Source of the DNA: an uncultured Pelagibacteraceae bacterium | GTDB taxonomy: Bacteria > Pseudomonadota > Alphaproteobacteria > Pelagibacterales > Pelagibacteraceae | Assembly (NCBI GenBank): GCA_902518235.1 | Contig: CABYFN010000002.1 | Coordinates: 1-64,000 of the forward strand | Direction: 5' to 3' | Length of the DNA stretch: 64,000 nt | Shown here: positions 38,370 to 47,217 of the stretch, in pieces | How the letters are laid out: the number at the start of each line of letters is the position of its first letter | Position numbering within the stretch: the first letter of the stretch is position 1 | Position numbers and translations under genes: made by a program | The notes under the pieces: generated by a model | Databases searched by the model: none | What the model saw: the letters and a program-made list of their open reading frames with translations, nothing else | What the model was told of the DNA's origin: nothing

Positions 38370-38397
38370 AATTATTTTATCCATTACTAATTGTTTA

Positions 38398-38640
38398 ATG
38401 AAATTTTTTACATACATATTATTTTTTATATTTATTTATGGTTGTGCAGCACAAGAAGTAAACACTATTAAGTATAAATTTAGAACCGAAGATGTTGTTA
38501 AAAAACAGTGTAAAATAGCTGTTGAGCAAAAAAAATTAAGTAGAAGAAATGACGTAACCTCAAAAAATTTTATTACCCATTATGCCAAAGCTTTTAATGC
38601 AAATAATAAAGTTAAAAGAGCTTGTGATCCTTATAGATAA
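38398..38640 (+). CDS. small predicted lipoprotein, unknown function
   Basis: 80 residues with a hydrophobic leader and a lipobox-like IYGCAAQ, predicting lipidation at Cys 16. The mature part is short and basic (VEQKKLSRRN, NNKVKRACDPYR), with Cys residues near the middle and C-terminus that could pair. I recognise no domain. It sits 28 bases after azlD and 41 bases before the dioxygenase gene. Confidence 0.7.
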   Translation: MKFFTYILFFIFIYGCAAQEVNTIKYKFRTEDVVKKQCKIAVEQKKLSRRNDVTSKNFITHYAKAFNANNKVKRACDPYR

Positions 38641-38681
38641 TTAATCTATTAAAAATAATAATTTTATTATAAAATTTATAT

Positions 38682-39581
38682 ATGAGTATCACTAGATCAG
38701 AGATAAACTTTTATAAAAGGAATGGCTATTTAGTTAAAGATCAGCTTATTTCAAAGAAAGATATCAATAAATTAAATACTCTCATTAATAAGATTGTAAC
38801 TAAAGAAAAGAACAGTAGTAGAAAAGTTAAAGATCAAGGTGGAATTCAAAGTTACGATAACTACCACTTTGTATTCAATAGCAACTCTTCCAAAAATAAA
38901 GAAATTTTAAGATTAAATAACCCTCAAAATAACAATAAATTATTTTATGATTTATCAAGAAATAAAAAGATAATTGAAATAGTTAAAAAGCTAATTGGTG
39001 GGACGGTAAGATTTCATCTTGGTAAATTAAACTTTAAATTACCCAATAAGAAAAAGGGGAGTTTAGTTGAATGGCATCAGGACTTTGCGTTTTATCCACA
39101 TACTAATGATGATTTAATTACAGTAGGTATTTATCTTGAAGATTGTAATGAAATAAATGGTCCATTAAAGGTTATTAAAGGTTCTCATAAAAAAGAGCTA
39201 TTTAGTCATCATAGTAATGATAATTACTTTGTAGGTAAAATTAATACAAAAAAAAATAAGATTAACTTAAAAAAATCAATTTCTTTAACTGGAAAAGCAG
39301 GTTCAGTTGCATTCTTTCATTGTCGTACAATTCATGGTTCAGGCTTAAACCATACTAATGGATCAAGACCTTTAATACTATTTGGTTATAGAGCCTGTGA
39401 TGCTTGGCCAATTATAAATGATGGTAATCCTCATCCAGAAACAAACTTTGAAAATTATGATGCAAATATTATTTATGGAAAAAAATCAATTGTTCCAAGG
39501 TGCGCTGATGTACCTATTATAATTCCATTACCTAAAAAGAAACACTACGTTTCAATTTATCAACTACAGAAAAGTATATAA
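38682..39581 (+). CDS. phytanoyl-CoA dioxygenase (PhyH) family protein
   Basis: Probable Fe(II)/2-oxoglutarate-dependent hydroxylase. The iron triad is visible: VEWHQDFAF (His 132, Asp 134) and IHGSGLNHT (His about 218); Arg in SRPLILFGYRA is positioned to bind 2-oxoglutarate. 299 residues. The family includes enzymes acting on phytanoyl-CoA, ectoine, mitomycin and phosphonates; nothing nearby names the substrate. Confidence 0.86.
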   Translation: MSITRSEINFYKRNGYLVKDQLISKKDINKLNTLINKIVTKEKNSSRKVKDQGGIQSYDNYHFVFNSNSSKNKEILRLNNPQNNNKLFYDLSRNKKIIEIVKKLIGGTVRFHLGKLNFKLPNKKKGSLVEWHQDFAFYPHTNDDLITVGIYLEDCNEINGPLKVIKGSHKKELFSHHSNDNYFVGKINTKKNKINLKKSISLTGKAGSVAFFHCRTIHGSGLNHTNGSRPLILFGYRACDAWPIINDGNPHPETNFENYDANIIYGKKSIVPRCADVPIIIPLPKKKHYVSIYQLQKSI

Positions 39582-39584
39582 TAG

Positions 39585-40157
39585 TTATCCTTGAAGAACT
39601 TCATCAGGTTTTCCTGTGCACATTTGATATGCCTCAGTAATCTTTTCTGGAAGTTTATCTATTTTCCAATTGTTATAAAAAAGATCAAAATATTCTTCTG
39701 GATCAAAATCATCAGACTTTGCTAACATTATACTGAACACTTTATCTTTTTTATAATCCCTCATAATTCCTTCAGTAAATTTGTTTAATGGATAATATTT
39801 TGGAGCAGCAAACATTACAAAAAATGCCATATTACTAAAGGCTGGTTTAACAAGTAATACATCTGCAACATTTAATGTCTCTGATCCATTTATTTTTATT
39901 GGAACCTTTCTTCCTTGTAATTCAGGTACTTTTGAATTTTTATAAGTAAGAAAAGAAAACATTACGCCAATTTTATTGCAGTCTTTTTTTTCAAGAACAA
40001 ATCTCATTTTATCTCCATGTGATATTTCTCCAGGTACACTAGTTACTATATAGCTGCCAAAATCATGTACATTCCATTCATCCTCACTAGCGTAAGTATG
40101 CGTTGTTAAAATAGTTGTAATTAACAACAAATATTTGAGAATTTTAAAAAATACCAA
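39585..40157 (-). CDS. exported hypothetical protein, paralogue of the next upstream gene
   Basis: 190 residues with a signal peptide (about 1-23, ending TYA). The mature part shares its whole layout with the product of 40209-40781: EWxxxxFxxYI near the start, GDKMRFVLEKKDCNKI versus GDKLVFSMSYKDCNTI, GRKVPIKING versus NKRIPISLNN, and a C-terminal segment with a conserved Cys. Start is TTG at 40157, which lies inside a 21-codon ORF, so translation may be coupled to it. No known domain; probably periplasmic. Confidence 0.75.
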   Translation of the reverse strand: MVFFKILKYLLLITTILTTHTYASEDEWNVHDFGSYIVTSVPGEISHGDKMRFVLEKKDCNKIGVMFSFLTYKNSKVPELQGRKVPIKINGSETLNVADVLLVKPAFSNMAFFVMFAAPKYYPLNKFTEGIMRDYKKDKVFSIMLAKSDDFDPEEYFDLFYNNWKIDKLPEKITEAYQMCTGKPDEVLQG

Positions 40158-40209
40158 AGAACAAACCTGCTATTTTAATTATTACTAAAGCTTCCATTCC
40201 AGCAAACAT
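40144..40209 (-). CDS. possible 21-residue hydrophobic peptide
   Basis: Short ORF, MFAGMEALVIIKIAGLFFGIF, one hydrophobic segment. Its ATG overlaps the stop of the upstream exported-protein gene (TAATG) and is preceded by a strong AAGGAGAG ribosome binding site; its end overlaps the TTG start of the downstream paralogue. The placement suggests translation, either as a small membrane peptide or as a coupling leader. No homologue can be named. Confidence 0.4.
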   Translation of the reverse strand: MFAGMEALVIIKIAGLFFGIF

Positions 40210-40781
40210 TAACTCTCCTTATGAGTTGTCTTTTCCAAACAACGTTTGTAAGTCTCATCAAATTTTTCTGAAAAATTATCTAAAATCCATTTATTTTTAG
40301 TGATATCGAAATATTTTTTTACTTCAAAGTTCAATCCATTTGAAAGTGATATTTCATATGCTTCATTTTCCTCTAAGAAACCCTTTAATAATTTTACATA
40401 TTTTTTAGTTTCATATGTACCAAGTTCAAAAACTATCCAATAAGCTTTATCATCTAATATTGGTTGAATATAAATTAGTTCAGCTGATAACTCATTATTA
40501 TTGAGGGATATCGGTATTCTTTTATTTTTTAAATGACTAATATCATTAATGTTTTTTGTAGTTAAAACAGTGAATAATTGATGAATAGTATTACAGTCCT
40601 TGTAGCTCATAGAGAAAACTAATTTATCCCCATAAAGAAATTCACCATTTTTACTCAAATAGATATATTCCTTGCTCTTTTGATCAATCGTCCACCCATC
40701 ATCTGCACGGGCATGTGGGTGAACAATTAAAAGGATTACTAAGGCAACTAAATGAAGAAAAAAGAATAACGATAATCTCAT
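40209..40781 (-). CDS. exported hypothetical protein, paralogue of the downstream gene
   Basis: 190 residues with a signal peptide (about residues 1-26, ending ARA). It is similar along its length to the product of 39585-40157, including a lone Cys in KDCNTI and a Cys close to the C-terminus that could form a disulfide. The two genes look like a tandem duplication on the minus strand. No recognised domain; a periplasmic location is likely. Confidence 0.75.
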   Translation of the reverse strand: MRLSLFFFLHLVALVILLIVHPHARADDGWTIDQKSKEYIYLSKNGEFLYGDKLVFSMSYKDCNTIHQLFTVLTTKNINDISHLKNKRIPISLNNNELSAELIYIQPILDDKAYWIVFELGTYETKKYVKLLKGFLEENEAYEISLSNGLNFEVKKYFDITKNKWILDNFSEKFDETYKRCLEKTTHKES

Positions 40782-40855
40782 TAAAATAAACTAAATGATT
40801 CATATGTTTCAAATTGGTCATAAAATAGATTAAATTATGTTTAAAAATTATTTTT

Positions 40856-43800
40856 ATGAACGATAAAATTGATCCAAAAACTAAACTTGCTAAAGAAAAT
40901 ATTAAAAAATTAAGGCAAAAAATATTAGAGGGATCTACAACAAATAGAAATAAATTAATTAACTTTAAACATAATGATAAACTAAGAACTCAAGTACGAA
41001 TTGTTGATGAAATTCCAAATGAAATTTTTAAAGGATTGATAGATGGAAAGACATATTCATTTAAATCATTACCAGAGGAAGAAAAAGAACCAAAAGATGA
41101 AAAAACACCTGAATTTAAAACTGAATATGAAATAGCTCAAAAAGAAGATGAAGTTTATTTAAAATTAATTGAAAAAATGGGCGATGATTATGATGCCAGC
41201 AGCAAAGAGTCATTACAAATTGAAAGAGATCTTAAGGATAGGGTAAGAAAAAAATTAGACCTTGGAAACAGAAATACAATAGAGGTGTTAGGAATTGAGG
41301 AATATGCCAGAAAGCACGGCATTAATCCAAATTTTGAATTACCAAAAGAAGCAAAGGATTTATCGGAAAAACATAAGGATAAAGACTTACAAACCATACT
41401 AAAGCCAGATCAAATGGATAAAAAACTTTCTGGTATTAAAAGTAGAGTTAGATCAGCATTAAATGAAAAAGGCATCAATACATTATACTTAGCATTCGGA
41501 TTTATTGAGTGGGTTGAAAGCGAAAGTAGTGATATTAAAATTCTCTCTCCATTAATTCTTTTACCAGTAGATTTAGAGGAAAAAAGATCAAAAAAAGGGT
41601 CACAATTTTTAGTATCTGGTAGCGACAATGATCCTCAAATAAATATTGCATTAAAAGCAAAATTTGAAAGAGACTTTGGAATTATATTAAATGATCTAGA
41701 GGAAGACGAACTACCAGAAAAATATTTCTCAAAACTTGAAGAGCAAATTAAAGGTAAAGACCGATGGATTATTAAAAGAAATATAACAATTGGATATTTT
41801 CAATTTCCACGAATGGCCATGTACTATGATTTAGATCCAGAAAAATGGAACGATCTTGGTGAACAAGAAACTTTGAAAGATTTATTTTCAGGCACAGGTG
41901 AAGGAGATGGAACACCAGCTGAGGATTATGATGTGGATGATAAAAATATTAAATCAAAAGTACCATTACTCTTAAATCAAGCTGATGCATCTCAATATAG
42001 CACAATAGTGGATGTCATGAATGGCAAAAACCTTGCTATACAGGGCCCACCAGGAACAGGTAAATCTCAAACTATTGCAAATATTATAGGGTCAGCATTA
42101 CATGAAAAAAAAAGAATTTTATTCTTAGCTGACAAAAAAGCAGCACTTGATGTTGTTTATAAAAAACTTGTTGATGCAGGTCTTGGAGATTTTTGTTTAC
42201 AAATTGAAAGCGCAAATAAAAAAAAATCAGATGTAATCGATGATATAAAAAAAAGGCTTAATTTATCAAAAAAAAATGATCAAAGTGGAAATTCATCTGT
42301 AATTATTCAGAAAGAAGAAATAGTAAAACAAAAATTGATTCAATACGCCAATTTAATTAGTAAAAGCATTGGAAACTCTAAGAAAAATATTTATGAATTA
42401 AATGGACTAATTTCAAAGTATAAAGAATGTGAAAACGATGCATTTATAGAAATCTTTAATAATAAAATCGATAAAATTTCTAAAGAGCTTGTAGATCTAG
42501 ATCCTCCAAAATATGATCAAGTATGTGAAAATCTCAGTAAATTAGACACTCAAGCAAAAATAATTACATTGAAATTTAATGCAATATCTAAACACCCTTG
42601 GTTTGGTTTTATAAACAACCAAGTAAACCCTTATGACAAGTCTAAATTAGTTGGTGATTTTAAGGATATAAATAATATTATTAGTGAATTATTAAATATT
42701 GTTAATAATTTAAAAGAAAAATTACCTGATACTAAAGTACTACAAAACATAAACTTAATTAATGATTTAGATAAACTTAGGAATTTAGGTAAAATTGAAA
42801 ACCTAGATAAAACTTTACTATATTTAGAGTATATAAATACAGTAAATGACGTCGATGCGATTGAAAATCTTCTTAAACTAATCAATGAAAATAAAGAAGA
42901 TTTGAATTTTGAAATAAATTTACAAAAACGTTTAAAAATAAAAAGAACAGACTTTAAATTAATTAAAAAATATACTGAAATAATTAAGAACTCTAATTTT
43001 TTTTCATTTGCCTCTTCATCATTTAGAGAAGCTAAAAATTTTTATAAAAATATTTCAAAGAATAGTAGTTATAATAAAACAACAGCTATTAACGATTTAA
43101 AGGATTATGCCAAGCTTATATCAATGTACGAAAAAATTCAAAATATAAAAAAAATATTTAAAGATAATAATGAATACCAAAAAATATTAAAAGATGAGTA
43201 CAAAAAAGAAAATACATCGGTAAAACTTTTAGAAAATATAATTAATCATACAAAAAATGTTATTAAAAGTTTTGACAAGGAAACTGTCCAAAATATTTTA
43301 TCTGATAAAAATATTCTTCAAAGAATATGCGGTGCATCTTTAGAATTAGATAAAAATTTTGATAAATTTAATAAAAAGCTAGATAATTTAAAACCTAATA
43401 TAAATATAAAAGAATTTTATTCTGAAGATTTAAATATCAAATCAATAATCAATAAAAATCAAGAACTAGACGAGTATTTACTAAATGAATGGATTGAATT
43501 TTTGAATTTAAAGTCATCATTTACTAAACTTGAGAATAAATTAATAAAAATTTATGATGACAATGAACTTAAATATGAGAATCTAGAAAATGTCTTTAAA
43601 GCAATATATTTTAATTATTTGCTTAAATATGCATATTATGAGCACCCTGAATTAACAGAATTCAATGGAGAAACACTTTCAAAATTAAGGGTAGAATTCA
43701 AGGATCTAGATCAACAAATCTTTAAAATAAATAAAATAAATTTATATAATTCCCTACTGAATATAAGAGTAAAAAGAGGTGTAACTACTGGCGCTACAAA

Positions 43801-45184
43801 AAAATTAACTGAAAAAGGGTTGCTTGATGTTATAACAAAACAGTCACGACCCAGAATATCTTTAAGACAATTAATAAAAAAGTCATCAGAGGCTTTAGCT
43901 GATTTAAAACCGTGCTTTATAATGTCGCCAACAACTCTTGCAGAACTAGTTAGACAACAAGAGAATTTATTTGATATTTTAATAATTGATGAAGCCTCTC
44001 AGATGAGAATGGAAGATGCAATAGGAGCAATGGCGAGAGCTAAACAATCGGTTATAGTTGGTGATCCAAAACAACTTGCTCCAACAGGATTTTTTGATTT
44101 ATCAGATGAAAATGAGGATGAAGAAATTGATGAAGAGTCGATCCTTGATAAAGCTATATCTAGATTTCAGCCACACAGACTCTTAAGATGGCATTACAGA
44201 TCTAAAAATGAAAAATTAATAAATTTTTCTAATCACCATTTCTATGATGATCGTTTGATAATTCCTCCATCACCTAGCTTAAAGAAAGCAATATTTTCAA
44301 ATAAAGTTGAAGCTGTATATAAAGGTAAAGTTAATCACCATGAAATTGATGCTATGAAACCTGATTTAATTAATTTTATGAAACAAAATATAAGAAAAAA
44401 TGAAAATGATAAAACTTCAAAAAGTTGTTTGATAGTGACGATGAACACAGATCAAGCACAGTTGATAGAAGATGAGCTGAGATTTATGGAGATTAATGAA
44501 CCAGCAATCACCGAATATAAAAACTCATGGAATGGAACTTTAGAAGAATTTACAATCAAAAATTTAGAAAGAGTCCAAGGTGATGAAAGGGATGTTATTT
44601 TTATATCTACATTATTTGGACCAAGGGAAAAAAGTGGAAAGGTTCAAAATACGTTTGGACCGATAAATTTGGCTAACGGTCATAGAAGGTTAAATGTTTT
44701 ATTTTCTAGAGCAAAAAGAGAAGTTCATCTTTATACCTCAATGAATCCAAATGATATCCTTGTTGAAGGCGCGCCTCTGGGAAGACAAGTTTTAAAATCA
44801 TATTTGGAGTATGCTAAAACTGGAAAACTTGAAATAGGAGACATAAATCATAACAAAGAACCAATGAGTGAATTTGAGATATTTGTTATGAATGGTCTGA
44901 AAAATATGGGCTATCAGGTAGACCCACAAGTAGGAGTATCTGGTTTTTTTATAGATCTTGGAGTGAAACATGAAAAGTTTCCTGATGGTTATATTTTAGG
45001 AGTAGAATGTGATGGTAGAGCCTATCACTCATCAAGATCTGCAAGAGATAGAGATATATTAAGACAAAGTGTTTTAGAAGATATGGGATGGAAAATATAT
45101 AGAATATGGTCTACAGACTGGTTTAAAAATCCACAAGCTGAACTAAAAAAACTTGATAATCACATAAAAAGAATAATTAACTAA
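40856..45184 (+). CDS. large SF1 helicase with DUF4011-like N-terminus and Vsr/DUF559-like nuclease C-terminus
   Basis: 1442-residue protein. Residues 1-330 resemble the DUF4011-type N-terminal domain. Walker A GPPGTGKSQTIANII lies near residue 396, motif II IIDEASQM near 1044, WHYRSK near 1115, GDERDVIFIS near 1242 and LFSRAKREVHLYTS near 1283, as in Upf1/DNA2-like SF1 helicases. A ~500-residue Lys/Asn-rich, probably coiled insertion separates Walker A and B. The last ~100 residues (VGVSGFFIDLGV, GVECDGRAYHSSRSARDRD, then the GWKIYRIWSTDW end) form a Vsr/DUF559-like endonuclease. This architecture has been reported among antiphage proteins (Hhe, from memory). A nuclease-rich operon follows after a 478-base gap. 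Confidence 0.85.
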   Translation: MNDKIDPKTKLAKENIKKLRQKILEGSTTNRNKLINFKHNDKLRTQVRIVDEIPNEIFKGLIDGKTYSFKSLPEEEKEPKDEKTPEFKTEYEIAQKEDEVYLKLIEKMGDDYDASSKESLQIERDLKDRVRKKLDLGNRNTIEVLGIEEYARKHGINPNFELPKEAKDLSEKHKDKDLQTILKPDQMDKKLSGIKSRVRSALNEKGINTLYLAFGFIEWVESESSDIKILSPLILLPVDLEEKRSKKGSQFLVSGSDNDPQINIALKAKFERDFGIILNDLEEDELPEKYFSKLEEQIKGKDRWIIKRNITIGYFQFPRMAMYYDLDPEKWNDLGEQETLKDLFSGTGEGDGTPAEDYDVDDKNIKSKVPLLLNQADASQYSTIVDVMNGKNLAIQGPPGTGKSQTIANIIGSALHEKKRILFLADKKAALDVVYKKLVDAGLGDFCLQIESANKKKSDVIDDIKKRLNLSKKNDQSGNSSVIIQKEEIVKQKLIQYANLISKSIGNSKKNIYELNGLISKYKECENDAFIEIFNNKIDKISKELVDLDPPKYDQVCENLSKLDTQAKIITLKFNAISKHPWFGFINNQVNPYDKSKLVGDFKDINNIISELLNIVNNLKEKLPDTKVLQNINLINDLDKLRNLGKIENLDKTLLYLEYINTVNDVDAIENLLKLINENKEDLNFEINLQKRLKIKRTDFKLIKKYTEIIKNSNFFSFASSSFREAKNFYKNISKNSSYNKTTAINDLKDYAKLISMYEKIQNIKKIFKDNNEYQKILKDEYKKENTSVKLLENIINHTKNVIKSFDKETVQNILSDKNILQRICGASLELDKNFDKFNKKLDNLKPNINIKEFYSEDLNIKSIINKNQELDEYLLNEWIEFLNLKSSFTKLENKLIKIYDDNELKYENLENVFKAIYFNYLLKYAYYEHPELTEFNGETLSKLRVEFKDLDQQIFKINKINLYNSLLNIRVKRGVTTGATKKLTEKGLLDVITKQSRPRISLRQLIKKSSEALADLKPCFIMSPTTLAELVRQQENLFDILIIDEASQMRMEDAIGAMARAKQSVIVGDPKQLAPTGFFDLSDENEDEEIDEESILDKAISRFQPHRLLRWHYRSKNEKLINFSNHHFYDDRLIIPPSPSLKKAIFSNKVEAVYKGKVNHHEIDAMKPDLINFMKQNIRKNENDKTSKSCLIVTMNTDQAQLIEDELRFMEINEPAITEYKNSWNGTLEEFTIKNLERVQGDERDVIFISTLFGPREKSGKVQNTFGPINLANGHRRLNVLFSRAKREVHLYTSMNPNDILVEGAPLGRQVLKSYLEYAKTGKLEIGDINHNKEPMSEFEIFVMNGLKNMGYQVDPQVGVSGFFIDLGVKHEKFPDGYILGVECDGRAYHSSRSARDRDILRQSVLEDMGWKIYRIWSTDWFKNPQAELKKLDNHIKRIIN

Positions 45185-45662
45185 TACAAAAATATTTTTT
45201 AGTTGTAGAGCAGAACCCCCCAAAAAATAAAAAGTGATATAATGGAAAATGTTTAAAGGATTATATAGGACTATCTAGGACTATAACTTTAAAAGGCTAA
45301 TATTAATCTAAAAAAAAAACTTAATTAAAATTGTTAATCATGTATTGAAAAAAGATTTTATTATATTATATTAGTGTCAGGTAGAGATTGACGAAAAACG
45401 GAAGGCAAGTTATATAAATTTAATTTCTAACTTTGTGAGTTTATATTACCTGCCTTCTAATAAGATGACACTGCCAATGACTATGCCGAAAGCGACTTAT
45501 TTATGCCTAGGCTGGTTAGCTAAAACTTGGTGAACTCTCTTTCATAATTTTTACCTATAAATTAATTATGAGCAAAAGTTAGAATGGAGATTAAAAACAA
45601 TCATTACAATTTGATATTTAGATTTATCTTTAGAGAACTTTTGTTCAAGAAAGGTAAATATA
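45185..45662 (+). other. 478-base non-coding stretch between helicase and nuclease operon
   Basis: No ORF of convincing size on either strand. It holds three things. First, a motif at 45257-45288 with GGATTATATAGGA and repeated AGGACTAT words, resembling the ends of the tRNA-Leu modules near 58.7 and 60.3 kb. Second, a long stem-loop domain at 45373-45472. Third, a nested inverted-repeat domain from 45541 into the start of the next gene. It is probably the 5' leader and regulatory or recombination region of the downstream operon. Confidence 0.6.
45373..45472 (+). ncRNA. candidate structured RNA / stem-loop element
   Basis: Two nested helices. The outer stem is AGTGTCA (45373-45379) with TGACACT (45466-45472), seven perfect pairs. 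The inner stem pairs 45401-45419 with 45439-45457, 17 of 19 positions complementary (GAAGGCA against TGCCTTC, then an A/T-rich part) around a 19-base loop. Such long pairing in non-coding DNA is unlikely by chance. It matches no tRNA, tmRNA, RNase P or SRP pattern I know. It may be an RNA, a leader structure, or a folded single-stranded DNA site. Confidence 0.5.
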
Positions 45663-45671
45663 ATGAACAAG
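45541..45671 (+). promoter_or_regulatory. inverted-repeat leader overlapping the start of the RHH gene
   Basis: TTCATAATTTTTACCT (45541-45556) is complementary at 14 of 16 positions to AGGTAAATATAATGAA (45652-45667), which contains the AAAGG ribosome binding site and start codon of the next gene. Inside it, CAAAAGTT (45573-45580) pairs perfectly with AACTTTTG (45636-45643). In RNA this would hide the start site; in DNA it could be an operator for the ribbon-helix-helix product. Confidence 0.4.
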
Positions 45672-46052
45672 AGAAAGTACAAATCAATAGCTATTGACAT
45701 TAACTGCTATAGAAAAATAGACGACCTATCAACAACATTAACTCCAGGACTTAAACTATCAAAAGCACAAGTAGTAAGGACTTTAGTTAATCAAAAAAGC
45801 TCTGGAAGAAAAGATACAAGTTATACAATAGTGAGCTTATTTTCTGAGTACACTCCACAAGAAAGGCAAGAAATTCTACAGGATATTGATAAGAAAATAT
45901 TAATGCTACTGGATCTGTCTGAAGGTGAGCTTCCATGGTTAAATTCAAACGAAAACTTCGATGAAAAATGGTCATCCATAATGAATGACTTAAGACTTAT
46001 TGTAAGTAAATTTAAGTATGATCTGCTTCAAAATGAAAGGAGCATAAATTAA
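45663..46052 (+). CDS. probable ribbon-helix-helix DNA-binding protein
   Basis: 129 residues. The N-terminal ~45 residues fit a ribbon-helix-helix fold: a short strand (YKSIAIDINCYRKI), then a helix, a turn with LKLSKAQVVRTLVNQ forming the second helix. The C-terminal part is acidic and helical, of unknown role. It opens the run of coupled genes ahead of the nucleases and is the natural candidate for their regulator, perhaps acting on the inverted repeats around its own start. Its stop directly abuts the next ATG. Confidence 0.65.
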   Translation: MNKRKYKSIAIDINCYRKIDDLSTTLTPGLKLSKAQVVRTLVNQKSSGRKDTSYTIVSLFSEYTPQERQEILQDIDKKILMLLDLSEGELPWLNSNENFDEKWSSIMNDLRLIVSKFKYDLLQNERSIN

Positions 46053-46214
46053 ATGGACAAAATACATGAGATAAGAATTGAGGAAGTATTTGATGAAGAA
46101 AATAGCAATCACTACTATTGGATTTATTATTTTAAAAATGATGAAGTAAAAATAATAGGTAAATCATCAATTAAGCCAAAATGTTTTAGTCAAATAGCGA
46201 GGTATTTAAAATGA
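46053..46214 (+). CDS. 53-residue hypothetical protein
   Basis: Small acidic protein (MDKIHEIRIEEVF..., aromatic HYYWIYYF in the middle, ending SQIARYLK). The ATG follows the previous stop with no gap, AAAGGAG lies upstream, and the last four bases overlap the next start as ATGA, so expression within the operon is very likely. The alternating aromatic strand suggests a small beta sheet. Function unknown. Confidence 0.65.
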   Translation: MDKIHEIRIEEVFDEENSNHYYWIYYFKNDEVKIIGKSSIKPKCFSQIARYLK

Positions 46215-46507
46215 CAAATTATTTCAAGAATAAGATGAAAGATAGGCTAACTTATTGTAAAGAATGGCAAAATTCTGTAGAGATTTACTGGGCTAATAAG
46301 GAAATTACAAAAAAAGCTGAATATGAGTATTACAAATCTTGGCCAATTCTTAAATTAATTTTAGATTTTTATTTCATTCCATATAATATTTTAAGGCTAA
46401 TTAAATATTTAAGGATGTTACATGAATATAACAAAAATAAAATTGAGATAAAAGTTTTAACTAAGGAAATTCATGACGATAATAATACAGAAAGGCCCAA
46501 ACAATGA
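46211..46507 (+). CDS. 98-residue hypothetical protein with hydrophobic segment
   Basis: Basic N-terminus (KNKMKDRLTYCKEWQNSV), an aromatic hydrophobic segment around residues 50-62 (WPILKLILDFYFIPYNIL) that may lie in or on the membrane, and a charged C-terminal helix. Overlaps both neighbours by four bases (ATGA). No family recognised. Its place just before the Cas4-like nuclease suggests an accessory role. Confidence 0.6.
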   Translation: MTNYFKNKMKDRLTYCKEWQNSVEIYWANKEITKKAEYEYYKSWPILKLILDFYFIPYNILRLIKYLRMLHEYNKNKIEIKVLTKEIHDDNNTERPKQ

Positions 46508-47217
46508 ATTTAAGTAGATCGAAATGGGATAGTTTCATAAAGTGTCCCCATTGTTTTTATTTGAAAGAAAAATATAATATTAATCCCCCTAGCACTCCTG
46601 GCCACCCAATTAATTCTAGAGTAGATGCTTTATTAAAAGAAGACTTCGATAATTTAAGAGCAAAGCAAGAACCACATCCTATATTCAAGGAGTATAATTT
46701 AAATTTTGTTCCTTATAATCTTGATAAAGAAACTTTAAATAAATATAGATTTAATCGACATGGGGTGAGAGCAATTTCTAAAAAAACAGGAATAGAACTT
46801 TATGGTGCTCTTGATGATTTATGGTTGAATATTGATACAGACGAGATAGTAGTTCTTGATTATAAAGCAACATCAAATAAAAAGCTTGAAGACTATACAA
46901 AATCTAAAAGACATTATCATAAAGCTTATTTAAGACAGCTTGATTTTTACTCATACCTATTAAAGCTTAATAATTATAAAGTTCATGACACGGGATATTG
47001 GCTTATTTGTAATGCTGCAAATGGTGAACAAAATGAATTTAAAAATAACTTAAAATTTAAAACTACATTGTTGTCATACAAGTTAAAGACAGACTACATA
47101 GAAGACACATTGGTAAACCTAAATGATTGTTTAAAGTCAGATAAATCGCCAAAAACAGGCGATGATTGTGATAATTGTAGATGGTATAATGAAAAAAAAA
47201 TAAAGGAGAATGGATGA
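46504..47217 (+). CDS. Cas4/RecB-like PD-(D/E)XK nuclease with four-Cys metal site
   Basis: 237 residues. The nuclease core shows GALDDLW near residue 102 and VVLDYKATS (Asp 119, Lys 121), then YLRQLDFYSYLL as the usual Q-x-x-x-Y helix. Cysteines C14 and C17 (KCPHC) at the N-terminus and C222 and C225 (DDCDNC) at the C-terminus could bind an iron-sulfur cluster or zinc, as in Cas4, AddB and related exonucleases, though Cas4 uses a 1+3 rather than 2+2 pattern. No CRISPR array or cas1/cas2 is in the window. Overlaps both neighbours by four bases. Confidence 0.78.
   Translation: MNLSRSKWDSFIKCPHCFYLKEKYNINPPSTPGHPINSRVDALLKEDFDNLRAKQEPHPIFKEYNLNFVPYNLDKETLNKYRFNRHGVRAISKKTGIELYGALDDLWLNIDTDEIVVLDYKATSNKKLEDYTKSKRHYHKAYLRQLDFYSYLLKLNNYKVHDTGYWLICNAANGEQNEFKNNLKFKTTLLSYKLKTDYIEDTLVNLNDCLKSDKSPKTGDDCDNCRWYNEKKIKENG

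Noticed and set aside
40144-40209. Frameshift joining the 21-codon ORF to the downstream exported protein
   Set aside because: The downstream protein already has a complete signal peptide in its own frame, and the small ORF has its own stop and ribosome binding site.
45373-45472. Possible tRNA, tmRNA, RNase P or SRP RNA in the structured gap
   Set aside because: No cloverleaf, no TTCGA-type T loop, no tag-peptide reading frame, and none of the conserved RNase P or SRP motifs could be found.
46504-47217. Calling the nuclease a true Cas4
   Set aside because: The cysteine arrangement is 2+2 instead of 1+3 and no other CRISPR component is present; the neutral Cas4/RecB-like description is safer.
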